Shown piece after piece: positions 44,293 to 56,616 of a stretch of 64,000 bases of DNA. Numbering within the stretch: the first letter of the stretch is position 1; every line of letters starts with the position of its first letter. A program made the translations under genes and the position numbers. Below the pieces are notes generated by a model. The model was given only the letters and a program-made list of their open reading frames with translations, searched no databases and was not told where the DNA came from. The stretch is from Pholiota molesta (lineage: Eukaryota; Basidiomycota; Agaricomycetes; Agaricales; Strophariaceae). The stretch covers positions 186,001 to 250,000 of the forward strand of contig JACGCK010000051.1 of assembly GCA_014925825.1 (NCBI GenBank), read 5' to 3'.

Positions 44293-45301
44293 AAGGGGAC
44301 GATTAACGATCGAACGACTCGGGTTAAATTCTAGAGCTGGCCTGGCTGCTGGACATTGTGAATTTGTGATCGATAACGAATTGGTCGATCTGTAAAATAG
44401 AAGATGGAAGATGGGAAATGGATGGAAGGTAGAAGATAGAAGACAAAGACAGAAGGTATGAAGGTCCGCCATGCCCACGACACGATTCACGAAAGGATGC
44501 CCGCCGGGAACATGAATGGCAAATAGAGATCAGAGACCATAATAGATTCTCGAGCATTTACGGTCGTAATTCAAGAGAAGGCTTGGACTGTCGGTGAATT
44601 GGATACATACTTTGCGGCGTTTTTATTAAATTATTTGGCAATATGGGCGATGTGCATCGACACGAGGGCCACACGCGCTATCTATCTCCTATTTCGCACA
44701 TCGACGGGTTGGAACTGTGTTTATGCGTCCAAAGTGATCAGTGCTGAAAATAGTCGATAATGACTTACGTCTATGCACTTATACTTAGAGCCTACATACT
44801 TGTTCTATTTGTTGTTCATTCAATTCTAGGCCGCCGTAAAAAAAAGGCAATGACGCTTGCTATGACGCTAGTTTTCCATTGCCCGTGTCTGAAGTTGTGG
44901 CATGTTTTCAGATGTCATGTCATAACTTGATTGAACTGTTCTCGTGAGCGGCGACGACCCACATATGACATTTGCATGTTCTGGATTATTTAATTTAGGA
45001 TGCCTGTCTGACCTCTGATTTATGATGTGCAGCAAATGAGGACGAGCCGGTGCAAGAGTGTCACTTGGGTTTGGAAAAGACGGTTTGAGTCGTCTGTATG
45101 AAAGTTAGGAATCTTTTGAAGAGTACGGAATTCCCCAAGAGGCGCGTCGAAGTGGCAGGCCTGGGATTGGAATTATCTGTGGCGCTTACAGATTCTTATG
45201 TTGGAACGACATCTGCAGGCTGGTAATTCGATACGGGTAGCCTATGCATATGTAAATGTGCGTCTCTACATGCCTCAGAAGTTACTATACTTTTCACCTG
45301 C
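44293..45301. other. intergenic, no supported gene
   Basis: I see only purine-rich GAAGATGGAAGATGG-type repeats (44400-44450) and an A-run near 44839. Confidence 0.4.
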
Positions 45302-46186
45302 TCAACCAATTGAGGGGAGGAATATATGCAATTCCTGCTGAGAGATGCCTGCGGAATCTAGAGGATCAGCGCCGAGTGACAGAACCTTAAACCTGCTTTC
45401 AGCAAACTCTCCCAAAGAATCGTTCGGAGTGCACTGCGGCAGTAACTGTGCGGAATGCGTGAGACGCAGCGGCCCTTGTCCAATATATTCGTGGATTTGA
45501 CTGCGTATGTCCGATGCATGGTCAGAGGTATGTACTTCGGTAGTATACACGACTTCTGCGCGTGTGGGCCCGAAGCAACACCGCAAGAGGTGCGATGTGC
45601 TTGATTTATGGGTAAATTCTACTTACTTGTACTTATATATAATTCAAAGGAGGCTAATTACAGCTGATAGGTGCCATGTTTTCAACAGCTGCGCTGGCCT
45701 CATAGTTTGCAATAATAAATATACGTGAGAATAGACACCCAGTTCGCGTAGACGGGGTTCCCCTTCCGCAATGGGTCGAGACTCGATGCTTGCGACGCAG
45801 ATAATAACCTTGATTCATCAAACGCCGCCTCCTGAGCAGCATGGCTAACTATATCAATATCAAAGCCTGACATGGTTGCATTTGTGTTGTGTGCGACGCT
45901 CTCTCCTTGCAGAGCGAACCATGGCAAGCGCCAGAGTGTCTAAGTTGTGAGCTGAGCGCTGATGCTTTCATTGACCATCTATGGTGATAATGATCAGCAT
46001 AGATGTAAATTCAGGGAATCAGCGTCCACTTACAGGGAGTTCAATCGCACGCCAAGGAGAAACATCCCACTCCCGCGAAAGGCTCGACAATTCAATTTGG
46101 AGCATGGAGCAGACTGCATTCTTTATCGGCGCTAAAGATATACCTTGAAGCTCGCACAGGCTCGCACTGACCATTGGGTCCCACAT
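45302..46186 (-). CDS. hypothetical protein, three exons
   Basis: Exons 46186-46034, 45939-45725 and 45599-45302 join exactly to 222 codons. The protein starts MWDPMVSASLCELQGISLA, has an amphipathic segment (SLSREWDVSPWRAIELP), and ends in a polar region with HASDIRSQIHEYIGQGPLR. Intron 2 is 125 nt, longer than usual here. I see no signal peptide, membrane segment or known domain. The support is exact phase closure and protein-like composition only. Confidence 0.5.
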
Positions 46187-47570
46187 CCGATTGGTTATTG
46201 GCTGTCGTATCTAACTCGGATCCCGCGACGACTCAGCTCGCGCGTAGGACGAATCGCGGTCTAGACCCTGGCCGCTTAGACGCTTCACCCAATCCTGTGT
46301 GAATTTGGTGTGAATCCCCGAGGCGCCCATGACACCGGTCCGATGCGGGCAGCGCGGTGCATGCGCACCTTTCTATCGTCCTTCCAAAGTATGGCGTCGT
46401 CATTAAATAATGCAGCAGGCTGCCGCATGGGCCTTCAAACTAGCGAGCGTATGTATGCACTACACACAAAAGCGTTCAGGCATGTCGTACTCATGAGAAT
46501 ACGGCCTTGACAAGCTCGTTACCGCCTGATCAAACGCGCTTTGATAACGACAAGCGGGGCACGTTGGTCTGCTCCCAGCCAGGTTAGGCGGATCGTTTGA
46601 ATGAATATCTGAGACTAGGTACATATACGCGAATCGCCCTGCTGTAGCCTGCTGTAGCCCTGAGTCAGCCTGAATGGGACCACTGAACAAAAGTGTCAAG
46701 ACTCAAGTGTCGTCCTCCTGGACCCTTCGGGAGACCAGGGCGCGAATGGGAGCACGGAGAGTACCCGCTGCCATACAGAGAGCCACTGCGTCCTCCAGCC
46801 AATGCCAGGGCTCGCGCTGCCACGGCGTTCACAGCGGCGCGCGAATCTTTGGTGTTTCGGTTTGACTGTGCGCCACAAGCCTTTGCGTGTTCGCTCAATA
46901 TCTCTGGTAGCGTCGCAGCCTTTTCCTGATCCTGATCTGTCCGTGACGAAGAGTCTGCTGGCTGGCCGCAGCGGTTGTTTGCATTTGCATTTTGTAATTC
47001 GGGCCGCGTCGTTTGCGCTTGTGACATTTGCAATCGGCGGGCTAGGACTGTCCAGACTGCAGCTATGGCTAGGCCTATTGAAATAATCTACAGACTTTAA
47101 CCATGTTGAAGGATGAGACAGGTTGATGAGCGGCCGGTCAAGTTTCAGTTCGCGGTTGGGTATAGAGACAAAAGATAGAATTTTTTTGAGCCATTGCGCC
47201 TCAAGAATTCGAGAATCACCAACCAATCCAAAGATGGGCGCTAAAGGGCACGACTGATAATCTTTACCTGCGTCAAACTACAAAAACCATAACAATGACA
47301 TTTTGCCTCCGATATAATACACGACATGAAAAGGTCTATATTTCACCGCGATCGCAGTGCATTTTGCGTTTCGTAAGTACATAGCTGGGTGGTGGTATAC
47401 AAAGTGTGGGTGTGACGAGTGTGTGTGGAGGTGTGTGGCGAAATTCATACAAGTACACAGAGCGAGTGCCCAAAGATGCCAAGAAAAAGACTGCAAAGGT
47501 TAAAGATAAGAAAACAAACCAAGAAAAAAAGAAAGAAAAAAGAGAAAGACGAAGAGCAGAACTCCCGCAC
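46187..47570. other. no supported gene
   Basis: A 176-codon reverse frame (46696-47226) and its antisense shadows lack any domain. An A-rich run at 47500-47550 lies just beyond the ETT1 stop. Confidence 0.4.
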
Positions 47571-50089
47571 TCAGACATCCATGCGGTCCTCATCGCTCTC
47601 CTCATCCAGCATGATCGCGTCCCCGCTCTCCCGCTGCGCCTGCGCGTAGAGCGCCTCGCGCTCCTTCGCGTCCTGCGTCAGGTTCGCGAGCGTGATCAGC
47701 GCCTCCGCGAGCATCGTCCCGATCTCCGCGATCGTGTCCTCCGTCGACGCCTCCGCGGGCGCGCCGCCGCGCACCCCCGCATCCGCCGGCGCGCTGGTGT
47801 CCATGACGTCCTCGTCCTCGTCGTCCGAGCTGTTTTCGGACGCGCTCTCGACCATGACCAGCTCGTCGTCCTCATCGTCGTCCTCCGGCGACGGCCCCGC
47901 AGCAGCCGCAGCAGCAGCGCCGCTCCTCTCAACCTCCCTTTCCCGCGCCTCCTCCTCCTTCTTCGCCACGAGCGCCTCGCGCGCCTTCTCCAGATACACG
48001 ACCGCCACGCCGAGGGCCTCGCGCCCGTCCAGCGCCTCGTCGCACGCCCACACCGCCTCGTCCTTCTCCGCCTCTTCCAGCCGGCCCTCGATCTCCTCCG
48101 CCTTCGCCGCGCCGATCACGAGGTTCGCGCGCCCGCGCGCGAGCACGATCGCGCCGGCCCCCGCCCACGCACCGTACGCCGCCGCGTGCTCCGTGTTCGC
48201 CTCCATCTTCATCTGCGAGAGCACGCCGTCCGCGAAGCCCGCGAGCGAGGCGCGCGCGCTGGGGGAGGGGAAGCGCTCCGCGACGTCGAGCACCTCGGAC
48301 GCGATCGTGAAGAGCTCCTTCGCGCGCGAGAACGTCTCGCCCGGGAGGAGCGCCGAGGGCTCTGCGGCGGGCGTGTCTGCCTCAGGCTCCGGGTCCGGCG
48401 GCGCCGTTGCGGCGGCGGTGGGGCCACCGCTGCCTGCGTCCGGGGCCGCGGTGGCGGTGGCGGTGGCAGCGGTGGCCGCGGCGGCGGAATAGTACGCAGT
48501 GAGCGGGGGCGTGCATGTGAACACGGTCGGCAGCTCCTTGGTGGGCGGCGCGAACTTGCGCGCGCGCTGCGCGTGGTGCAAGGGGTGCGGCATGTGGAAG
48601 ATGCCGCGCGAGAACTGGTCCTTCGCGATGAGCATCAGCTCGTCGGGCGTCGTGTTCGCGAGCGACATCCGCCCCGTGCGGGGCAGCCGCCGCTCGACGA
48701 TGAGCGCGAAGGGCGACCCGGGCGGCCACGCGGGCTCGTCGGGCGTCCCGGCCTTGCTCAGCGGCACGCCGCCCATCGGGGGCCCGAAGGGCCCGGAGGG
48801 CATGGCGAAGGAGTACGCGGCGGTGATCTTCGCCATCGGGTCGAGGTCCGGGGGCGCTGCGGGTCTGCCCTCCGCCTCCTTCTGGCGCGCGAGGGCCTCG
48901 TGCGTGAGGCACACGAGCGTGCGCCCCCAGACGACGGCCATGCGCCAGTCCTCCGGCGCGTTGGGGCAGCCGCGGCCGCTCGTGCGCACGGGCAGGTTCT
49001 CGCCGATCTCGAAGACGTCGACGGCGGAGAGCCAGTATGGGACGGGGGTGCTCGGCTCGCCCTCCGCTGCCAGGGTCGGGTCCTGGTCGATCAGGTTCCC
49101 GAAGAAGAACAGGGTCGTGCCGAGGATGGTGTAGAACGCGCTCGACAGGTCTTTGCATTTGCTGCAGAGCACAGAGGGTCAGTCATGGGGGGGTGAGCAC
49201 GGGCATGGGGATAGTGCGCACCATTTCTTGGGGGCTTCCACTACCTTCGTAAGACTCCGCGCCTTTGCCAGACGCTCCTTCTCGCTCTGTGGGGGATACA
49301 GTGGGGGGCGGTCGGCGAACCAGTCGCGGATCAGGCGCTGCTCAGGCGGGGTCTGCGGGTTGGCCTTCGGCGGGTCGGGCAGCGCGGGCGCCGCATAGAC
49401 GATCGAGGGGTCGTAGTACAGCCGCATGAACCGGTGGCACTCGTGGATCACCCCGCGCAGCAGCAGGATCGCCTCGTCCGGGCGCTGATCTGCAGCACAG
49501 ACCGTCAGCAACAGACACACCGTAAAGGGTCGCGGCGGCGCGGCGGCGGATCGGGGGACTCACTCTCGTAGATCTCGGCGGCCTTCGCGAAGAGCTCCTT
49601 CAGGTCCTCCCAGTCCTCCTGGTCGCAGGTGGCGCGGTCTGCGGCGGGCGGCGCGACGCCGGGCCCGGCGGTGGAGGTGGTGTCCATGATCTTGGAGCGG
49701 GTGATCCACTTGCTGAGGCGCTCGGGGTGGGGGCTGCACTGGCGCGAGTAGTCCCAGTACTGGACCTCGTCGTCGGAGGTGGGCGGGGTGTCGGAGGCGA
49801 GGCGGCGGCGCTTGCGGGAACCGGCGCTGGAGTCGGAGTCGTAGGCGGAGGGGGCGTCGTCGAGGGGGTCGAGGAGGTCGGCGAGGTGGTGGTGGTGGTG
49901 GTGGGAGCAGGCTGCCAGGGGCTGGTCCCGCTTCTGGGACGGGTGACTTTTCTCAGGGGCGTGATTGGCCGGACGCGGCGCGGCGGTTGCCCGGGCCCTC
50001 CACAGGCCGCGGGGGCGCTGGGGGGCATGGGTGCTCGCTGTGGCGGACGACGAGGAGCAGCAGGTCATGGCAGGCATGGGGAGTGGCAT
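47571..50089 (-). CDS. ETT1: ETT1/Nro1-family protein (translation termination / Ofd1-regulator type)
   Basis: Exons 50089-49564, 49489-49222 and 49161-47571 give exactly 795 codons. The helical core begins DWEDLKELFAKAAEIYEN, then ILLLRGVIHECHRFMRLYYD, LSSAFYTILGTTLFFFGNL and PYWLSAVDVFEIGENLPVR, and later GAIVLARGRANLVIGAAKAE. This is the pattern of the Nro1/Ett1 HEAT-like family. In yeasts these proteins affect translation-termination efficiency and the prolyl hydroxylase Ofd1, in the nucleus. The N-terminal 100 residues are disordered, with a His6 run and SRKRRRLAS. The C-terminus is very acidic (DDDEDDE, SENSSDDEDED, EESDED). The gene is strikingly GC-rich with a strong G/C third-position preference compared with its neighbours, which also produces a spurious 596-codon antisense frame. 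The family call is by motif memory; the start could be further downstream. Confidence 0.7.
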
Positions 50090-50225
50090 TGGGTGCTAGA
50101 CAGAGCTGGGCAGATATATACTATCGACATTTCCTACACCCCCCGTGCCGGCTCAGCTCTGGGCCCCTGGTTCGCCTGGAAACAGACCCCCGTCTAGGCC
50201 CAGCCAGTCCAGGCCCACGCTCTCG

Positions 50226-53200
50226 CTACATCCGCCGCCCTCCCTTGCCCCATTTCTCCCCCACGAACCCCGTCAGATACTCGTAGATCTCCCGCTGCGC
50301 CCCCCGCCGGCTGATGCTGTGGTCGCTGCGGGCCAGTCAGCATGCGCGCGCGCCCATTGGCTGACCGTCCCCACTCACCTGTCCGTGAACATCCTGAACC
50401 GGAAGTTGCGGATCCGCCCCCGCGTGAACATGTCCAGCAGGTGCGCCGAGTTCGCGTAGTGCACGTTGTCGTCCCCGCTCCCGTGCGCCAGCAGGAAGTC
50501 CACGTCCTTGAACCCCGCCACGTCCGAGATCGACGCGTTCACGTAGCCGCCCGCGTTCAGACTCGGCAGGTTCATGTACCGCTCCGTGTATATCGAGTCT
50601 ATTTCCAGCCCGTGTCAGTCAGCCATCGCCCATCAGCACCGCACGCAGCAGCGTTCGAGACCACCTACCGTATAGCCGCCAGCTCGTCACAGGCTGCATC
50701 CAGAAAACAAAAGACAATCGGAGAGTTAGCATACGATCGCGCGGCGCGTGACTTGGGAGAAAAGGGCTAGGCTCACCGCGACTGCCATTGCCAGCGAATG
50801 GATTTTCGCATTCGCTTCAACCACCTTGGAGCTCATAAATCCACCGTAAGACTAGAGAAACCAAAAAGCCCGTTAGACACATTCACATCCACTCGCCCGA
50901 GGAGTGGAGAACTGAGAGCAACAAAGTAAACCGACGCACCCATCCCCATATCCCAATCCTTCTTTGATCGACGTATGGTTTCTTGGCCCAGACTCTGCGA
51001 TGAAAGGGGAGTTAACTGTTAGCACCCGCGACCAATCAGATCCAACGACGGATAAACACGCCGCGTATGTATTTTGGAAAAACAAAAACCGGCAACACAG
51101 AATCCAGAACAATGATCACAAGCAGCTCATGGACAAAAACACGGCTGCAGAGACACGGAAGAAACGAAGGAAGGAGGAGCAAACAAAGGCTGTGTTGCAT
51201 CTGCAGCTCGGTTCGCCTGCGCAGCAAGTACCAAACCACACCCCCGACGCGAATAGGACGGATCCGAACCGGGGTAGATGCCTAGCCAACCACAGCGCGC
51301 GCCCGCCATCTAAATAAGGCACCCAACCAGCGACACGCCTGGACCCCGCACGCCTTACGGCACCTTTCCCCACTCCGCCAACCGAGAATAAACGCCAGCA
51401 CCTGATGCGTCCACAACTGAACGGGTGCAGTCCCCAACACTGTCACAGCCGCGAGCAAAATCCAAGAGCGCACGCACGCTCAGCCAACCCGACCCACTGT
51501 GCGTCTGCGGCCTGGCTGGTCTGCGGGCGGATTTACGCGCATCCCAGACCGAAGCATCCCACACTATGTCGCGACCGCCCCGCGCACCTGGAGATGTCAG
51601 CCAGGTGATGTATTGCGTACTATTTTCCAGATATCCCAGATGCACAAGTTTATCTGCTTGTACATCTGCAAGCAACACCAACGGCGACACGCCCCGCATC
51701 GCATGCATGACACACGCCCCGAGGCGCCATGCCCGAGCGAGCCCAGGCCCCCCCTCCCACAAATAACGCGAGATGCGCAGACGCAGATAGTCGGCCAGAC
51801 AGAAAGACAGACAGACAGACAGACAGAAGGGCGGCAAAACGGAATCACCGCCGAACCAAAGCAAAGACCCAAAAAAAGGATCGCCGCACCAAAATAACCA
51901 GAAGTGAAAACATCCCTCACACACCCACGGGCAAAAAGGTAAAATGCAAGAACCAGAAGCCGTCCCACATCCCACGCACGCACGCCGCCTCAACACCAAA
52001 CCACCCAAAACACGAAGATCCCAAACCCAAAAACAAAACAAAAACAGCACTCACTTCGCCGCCGCGATCTGGTCCAGCGTCTCATAAAAGCCCAGGTTGC
52101 CCTTGACCGTGTTCCTTAGCTTGCGCCCCTTGAACCCCGTCCCCCGCCCGTCGACCGTGACCGTGATGTACTGCTTGCCGCACGCCAGGAAGTCGTGCCA
52201 GTCGCGCGAGAACCGCACGTCGACCATCTGGCTGCCCGGCCCGCCGTAACTAGAGAGGGACATTGCATTGCCAAAATCGGAGGCGCGCGAGAAAGAAGAA
52301 GACGAAGGAAGACAGAACACGGAAACACGGAAAGCAGCCAGTCAAAACATGAGAAGGCGGTTGGGTTGGGTTGGCGCGGTGTGAACGCGCGGTTATTAAT
52401 CGGAGAAAAAGGTGCACGAAGAGGTAGATAGTACCCGACGGTCAGGTCATGCGAGCGAATGGATGTACAGGCAGTGCCGGGGTGGTGATGATGTGGCCAC
52501 GGTCCGCGATAGGAGCAGGTATAAGATGAGTCCGAACGCGAAGTCGAGAGGAGCGCCACGGAATTCCGAGCGCGAGAGGTAGGTTGTTGGTATGATAAAA
52601 CCGAGTAGCAGAGAGATGAATTTCATTCGGTGAGTTGATTGAATGATGGCGTTCATTAGCCGGCGAAAGCGCCATGTATTCATCCGACCAGGGTGGAGAT
52701 GAACAGCCCAAGAACCAAGAACAACGCCATGATGAAAAGACGCCCAAGGAAGTCCGAGATGGTGAGGTAAGAGAAAACCGAGTGGATAAATCAGCACAGC
52801 GCCAAGGGTCAAGCTGAACTGAACAGCTACGTACACACGGAACAGGACGGGGTACTTGGTGCGCCCAGAGTCGTCCATCCGAGGCGGCCTGATTTCCTTT
52901 ACGTTTAGTTCTATCAACAGTCAAGGCCGCGGAGGCAGGAGCGGGTCAGCCTCGCCATCTTTCATTGGCTGCACCGCAGCCAACAATAACACTGGACGGA
53001 CGACCCACCAAAACCGTCATTCACGAGCGTCGAATATAGCACTGTCGCAGCTTCGTATTGTTCCGTGACATTGGCCAGGCCTTCGTTCTTCTCAAGAACG
53101 TAGTCCAGCTCTACAAAACAAGTAATTGGAGAGCCAGGGTCAGCAAGGTTTTGGCGAGCCAAGAAAAGACTTTAGAAGGTCAATGAAAGAGTACGCAAAC

Positions 53201-55535
53201 GAAGCAGGCAATAACGAGGGCATAAGCACCCTTGGAAAACGCGCGGCAGACTCACCGGGCTTGTCTGCATGGACAACCTTCGTCCATGGCACGCTTGGCC
53301 CGTGATAATTTAGAACGTAGAACGCAGCACCAGGCGAGAATCGCGTCGAATAATATCCCGGCTTCGTGGTGTCCGTCAGGGATTTAGGCGCAACGGCTTT
53401 CGCGTCACTTGTAGTTGGTATCGGAACGGAATAGACGTGTCGCTCCGTGGAAGGCGTGGCTGCAGTGAAATATCTGTGGATGTAAGATTGACGTCATCAA
53501 GGGTCTGCAGGCCGTTATGCGGACACCGTGCAATGTGGACTTACACCAATCCTTTTGCTACATCAACACCAGAAATCCCACCAGTGACCTCCCATTCGCC
53601 CGACGTGAGGAAGCGAGGGGTGCTAGAATCTGCGGGGCTGAACAAGGCGATGTGGTTGTATCCTTCTGGTGTAGGCACAATATCCAGGTAGGCATTGGTG
53701 CCCGCGAATGCCGTGACACTAGCAGGTACAGGGTATATGTATTGGTCCTGAACCACAAACAAAGTATTAGAACACAACGGACGGAACAAAATGAAGATGC
53801 GCGAACATGATCAATCCAGCCATCATCGCCTTGCTCGCCGTTCTTTCCGAGCTTCCTGACGACCTTGCCTTGCGCGCGCGCCATAAAGTTCTCCTCGCTC
53901 AAGTCGAACAAGACGACGCTTCCATCGTCTGCGTTCCTGTTAACCTCCTTCAGAATCAATGACGTGTTGCCGACCCAAGCAATTTCGGAAATGATACTGT
54001 CGTTGATAGGATGGCGGTTATCCCAATTGAGAGTGAGAGTCTCCTCTTCGGCAGGCAATCCTACAGCCGCGTCGTCCTCCAAGAACCCAGCAAGGTCAAA
54101 GATATGGACTGAGACGAGGGGGTTGTTGTATCCTGGTTTGGGATACTTCATCACAACATCCGTCGTGTATGGGATGACGGCGTTCGAGTCCTCCGTTGGG
54201 TTGTAGATCGGGAATGTGAACTCAGGAACAGCGGTTTCATCAAACGCGAGGAAGGCAATTTTGGCTGAATCGGGCGACCACCATAGAGCATAGTTTGCTC
54301 CGAAGATCTCCTCTTCATAGACCCAGTCTGGGACACCATGGAAGAGAGAAGCGTTGCCTGAGCTAGTAACGCGGATAGGGCTTGTGTTCGGTCTGTATCA
54401 CGTCATTATAAAGCCATTCAATAAAAAATATGAAAGAGCACATACTCGGCAGAGGGTAGCACGTAGAGATCGTTGTCGGTAACAAAGGCAATAGCATTTC
54501 CTGTTGGCGACCATGTTGCATACGCAGTCTTAGACGGGGAAGAAGGGGGTATAATAGGGTATGTTGTCTTCTGCCCGATGTTGTGTACGTAGTAATTGCC
54601 ATAACTGGACCAACGCCATTGCTGCGTGGACTCAGTTTGATGTATCATCAAACGACACTTGAAATTGCATACCTTTCTATAATCAGCCTTGACGAGTAGA
54701 TATTTCATATCATCAGAAAGTTTCCATTCCGAAAAAAATAATGCATTTCCGTTTTCCTATGGGAAAGATTGAGGAAACATTCCAAGTAACATGACAAAAT
54801 TTCTGGGAACGTACATCTTTTACATTCTCAATAGAAATGAGATTTGTTGTGACATTTGACTTAAGATCCACAAGTTTAATATAACCATCTTCCGAAAGCG
54901 AAAATACGCCATCTCCAGCTGTGGTAACGATATTTATTAGATTATAGTTGCCTACAATGTAGTGTGTGTTACCTTCTGCGACCCAGTTCAAGTCAGGTCG
55001 CCGAGCCCAGAATGTACCGTTAAATACATGATCCATCGTAATGCGTTGTTGACCAGGCGAACGAAACGAGGTTCCAGAGTATGCGAAGCCAGCGAGGACG
55101 CCAATGAGGGTAGCCAACAACACTAAAGAGACGAGGAGGATGGCAAGCAAGCGCACAGAGGTATTTTTCTGCACGTACAATGTTTTCAAAGTCCAGACTG
55201 GATGAACAACGTTGGCAACGAACCTTGGATGTAACAGGGCTCCGATGCGGACTTGGTTCTCCTCTTTCTGCCCTCCCAGGCGATGTGGGCAATGTTGGGC
55301 GACCACTGAGCAATGAAAAGCTCTCTGCGTCGTCCTCCATGCTATTCCTAACGGCTGGTCCATCCTCGTCGTCTGATTCTGAGCTTGGAGGGTCAAACGG
55401 TCCTTCGCCGTAATAAACGCTTGGGCGAATGATCAAGGGATCCACCAGGCCATGTTTGTTCGCCTGTGTCATTTCTGGAGCGCCCGAGGGACCTTCTGCG
55501 CGGTCTGAGTAGGGCGCATCGCCCGGTAGATTCAT
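50226..55535 (-). CDS. type II membrane dipeptidyl aminopeptidase (DPP IV family, S9B)
   Basis: Sixteen exons: 55535-55224, 55168-54973, 54918-54815, 54756-54673, 54621-54446, 54392-53807, 53747-53545, 53473-53256, 53110-53009, 52910-52835, 52249-52055, 50994-50940, 50851-50777, 50693-50669, 50598-50379 and 50325-50226. They total exactly 909 codons. A Ser/Asp-rich cytoplasmic tail of about 100 residues and one membrane anchor ([21 protein letters not shown]) are followed by a beta-propeller ([59 protein letters not shown]) and the hydrolase domain. The catalytic triad is GWSYGG (Ser), HGSGDDNVH (Asp) and TDSDHSI (His). It removes X-Pro or X-Ala dipeptides in the vacuole or Golgi (DAP2/STE13 type). 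Two introns are abnormally long: 52250-52834 (585 nt) and 50995-52054 (1,060 nt). An intron falls between GW and SYGG. Confidence 0.95.
50995..52054 (-). other. unusually long (1,060 nt) intron of the dipeptidyl aminopeptidase
   Basis: Donor GTGAGTGCTG at 52054 and acceptor ATCGCAG at 50995-51001 are fixed by protein conservation on both sides (DQIAAAK / VWAKKPYVD). The sense strand is strongly G/T-rich and free of stops over long runs (one frame is open 51355-52050), but no protein domain is seen. It contains a GACA microsatellite on the + strand. Confidence 0.85.
51804..51826 (+). repeat. (GACA)n microsatellite
   Basis: Between five and six perfect units of GACA, inside the long intron. 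Confidence 0.85.
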
Positions 55536-55805
55536 AGTAAGCCGAGATAGACGGTAACAAGACCTGGAAAGCAAGAAAGCAGAACAGAAGGAAGAGGTGA
55601 GGCCGGTGAGGACTTGACATGGGACAACCGCGTCTTGCGCCCATATATAAACCCTAACCCAAACTTGATGGCGGTAAGCACTGCCCCGCCAGGCCCGCCT
55701 GCGTTGCTTGCATTTCAACCTCGTTCCGCCTCCTCGTATTCCAATCGTATTCGTTCATGGAAACACGTTAAGCACTGGCTGCTGAAACCACAAGCATATA
55801 CCTGA
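55536..55805. promoter_or_regulatory. divergent promoter region of the dipeptidyl aminopeptidase and SYS1
   Basis: A 270-bp divergent spacer. The reverse direction has TTTATATATGGGC (about 55640-55652), a TATA-like site about 105-115 bp from the reverse ATG. Confidence 0.4.
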
Positions 55806-56616
55806 ATGGCGCCTAACAAGACGACGTTGTCCAATTGGGACCCCATTCTTCTTCTATCTCAGGTTTGCAGCCTTAGTTCTTGACTGTTCCGCGATGTTGA
55901 CATCAGGTTTTGTAGATCTTTTCAATGCAGACGCTACACTATTTAACCTTATCTGTCATTATTCCTCCACTATTGGCCGCTTTTGCAGAACCGTCATCAC
56001 TTAAGTATGAAGGAGGGGCAGCGAACGTCGGTGCGTCCATATTTCCCATTGTTCGTCATCGGCATCTGAACACGACCTCCAGGGATGATTATGGACTGGC
56101 GCCAAATGGCTGGCCGGCCAACGGTGATAGGCATGCCTATAGGAGAGAAATGGTGGGCCTGGAGCGAAGGCAAGAAAATTGGATACGGGTGGAAGGATGA
56201 CCAATGGGACGGGAGTTTAGACCCCCGGCGAGCCTGGATTATTGCTTTCTGTTGGATAGTGGCGTGTTCTGCGGAGTGAGTCCCGCTCATCTTTGTCCAT
56301 CCGCAGCATAATGACCTTTCCAAATAGCATCTATTACCTTTACAAACTCGTTCGACGACCACGGCTAATTCTCGATTTCGCGCTGACGCTTGTTTTCATT
56401 CATCTCGTGCTAACGACGTATTACTCTGCGGCAATTCCGACATCCTTATTCTTCTGGATTGTTCTTATCGGCGGCGCTGTGCTAACCATCATAGTCGCGG
56501 AGCAACTATGCGTAAAACGCGAAATGTCGGAAGGACTCAGCGTCATGCCTGTGCGGCCGGAGGACCTGCAAGTAGAAGAGATGGAAATGGGCGGGCTATT
56601 ACCCAGAATCGATTAA
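55806..56616 (+). CDS. SYS1: Golgi integral membrane protein SYS1
   Basis: Exons 55806-55862, 55916-56030, 56083-56275 and 56328-56616 give exactly 218 codons. WDPILLLSQIFSMQTLHYL at the start, four membrane segments (LTLSVIIPPLLAAF, AWIIAFCWIVACSA, LILDFALTLVFIHLVLTTYY, LFFWIVLIGGAVLTIIVAEQ) and the intervening YYLYKLVRRPRLILDFALT are typical of SYS1. SYS1 recruits the Arl3/ARFRP1 GTPase to the trans-Golgi for vesicle traffic. A fungal insert of about 50 residues rich in Trp, Gly and charged residues lies between spans 1 and 2. The C-terminal tail is acidic. Confidence 0.93.

Noticed and set aside
46696..47226. 176-codon reverse frame
   Set aside because: Charged, patternless sequence with several overlapping frames on both strands. 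No start context or homology that I can recognise.
47406..49196. 596-codon forward open frame
   Set aside because: It is the antisense shadow of the GC-rich ETT1-like exon. It is Arg/Pro/His-rich, without domains, while the reverse strand has a conserved protein.
51355..52050. 231-codon reverse open frame as a separate gene
   Set aside because: It lies wholly in the long intron of the dipeptidyl aminopeptidase. It reflects T/G-rich composition and shows no domain.
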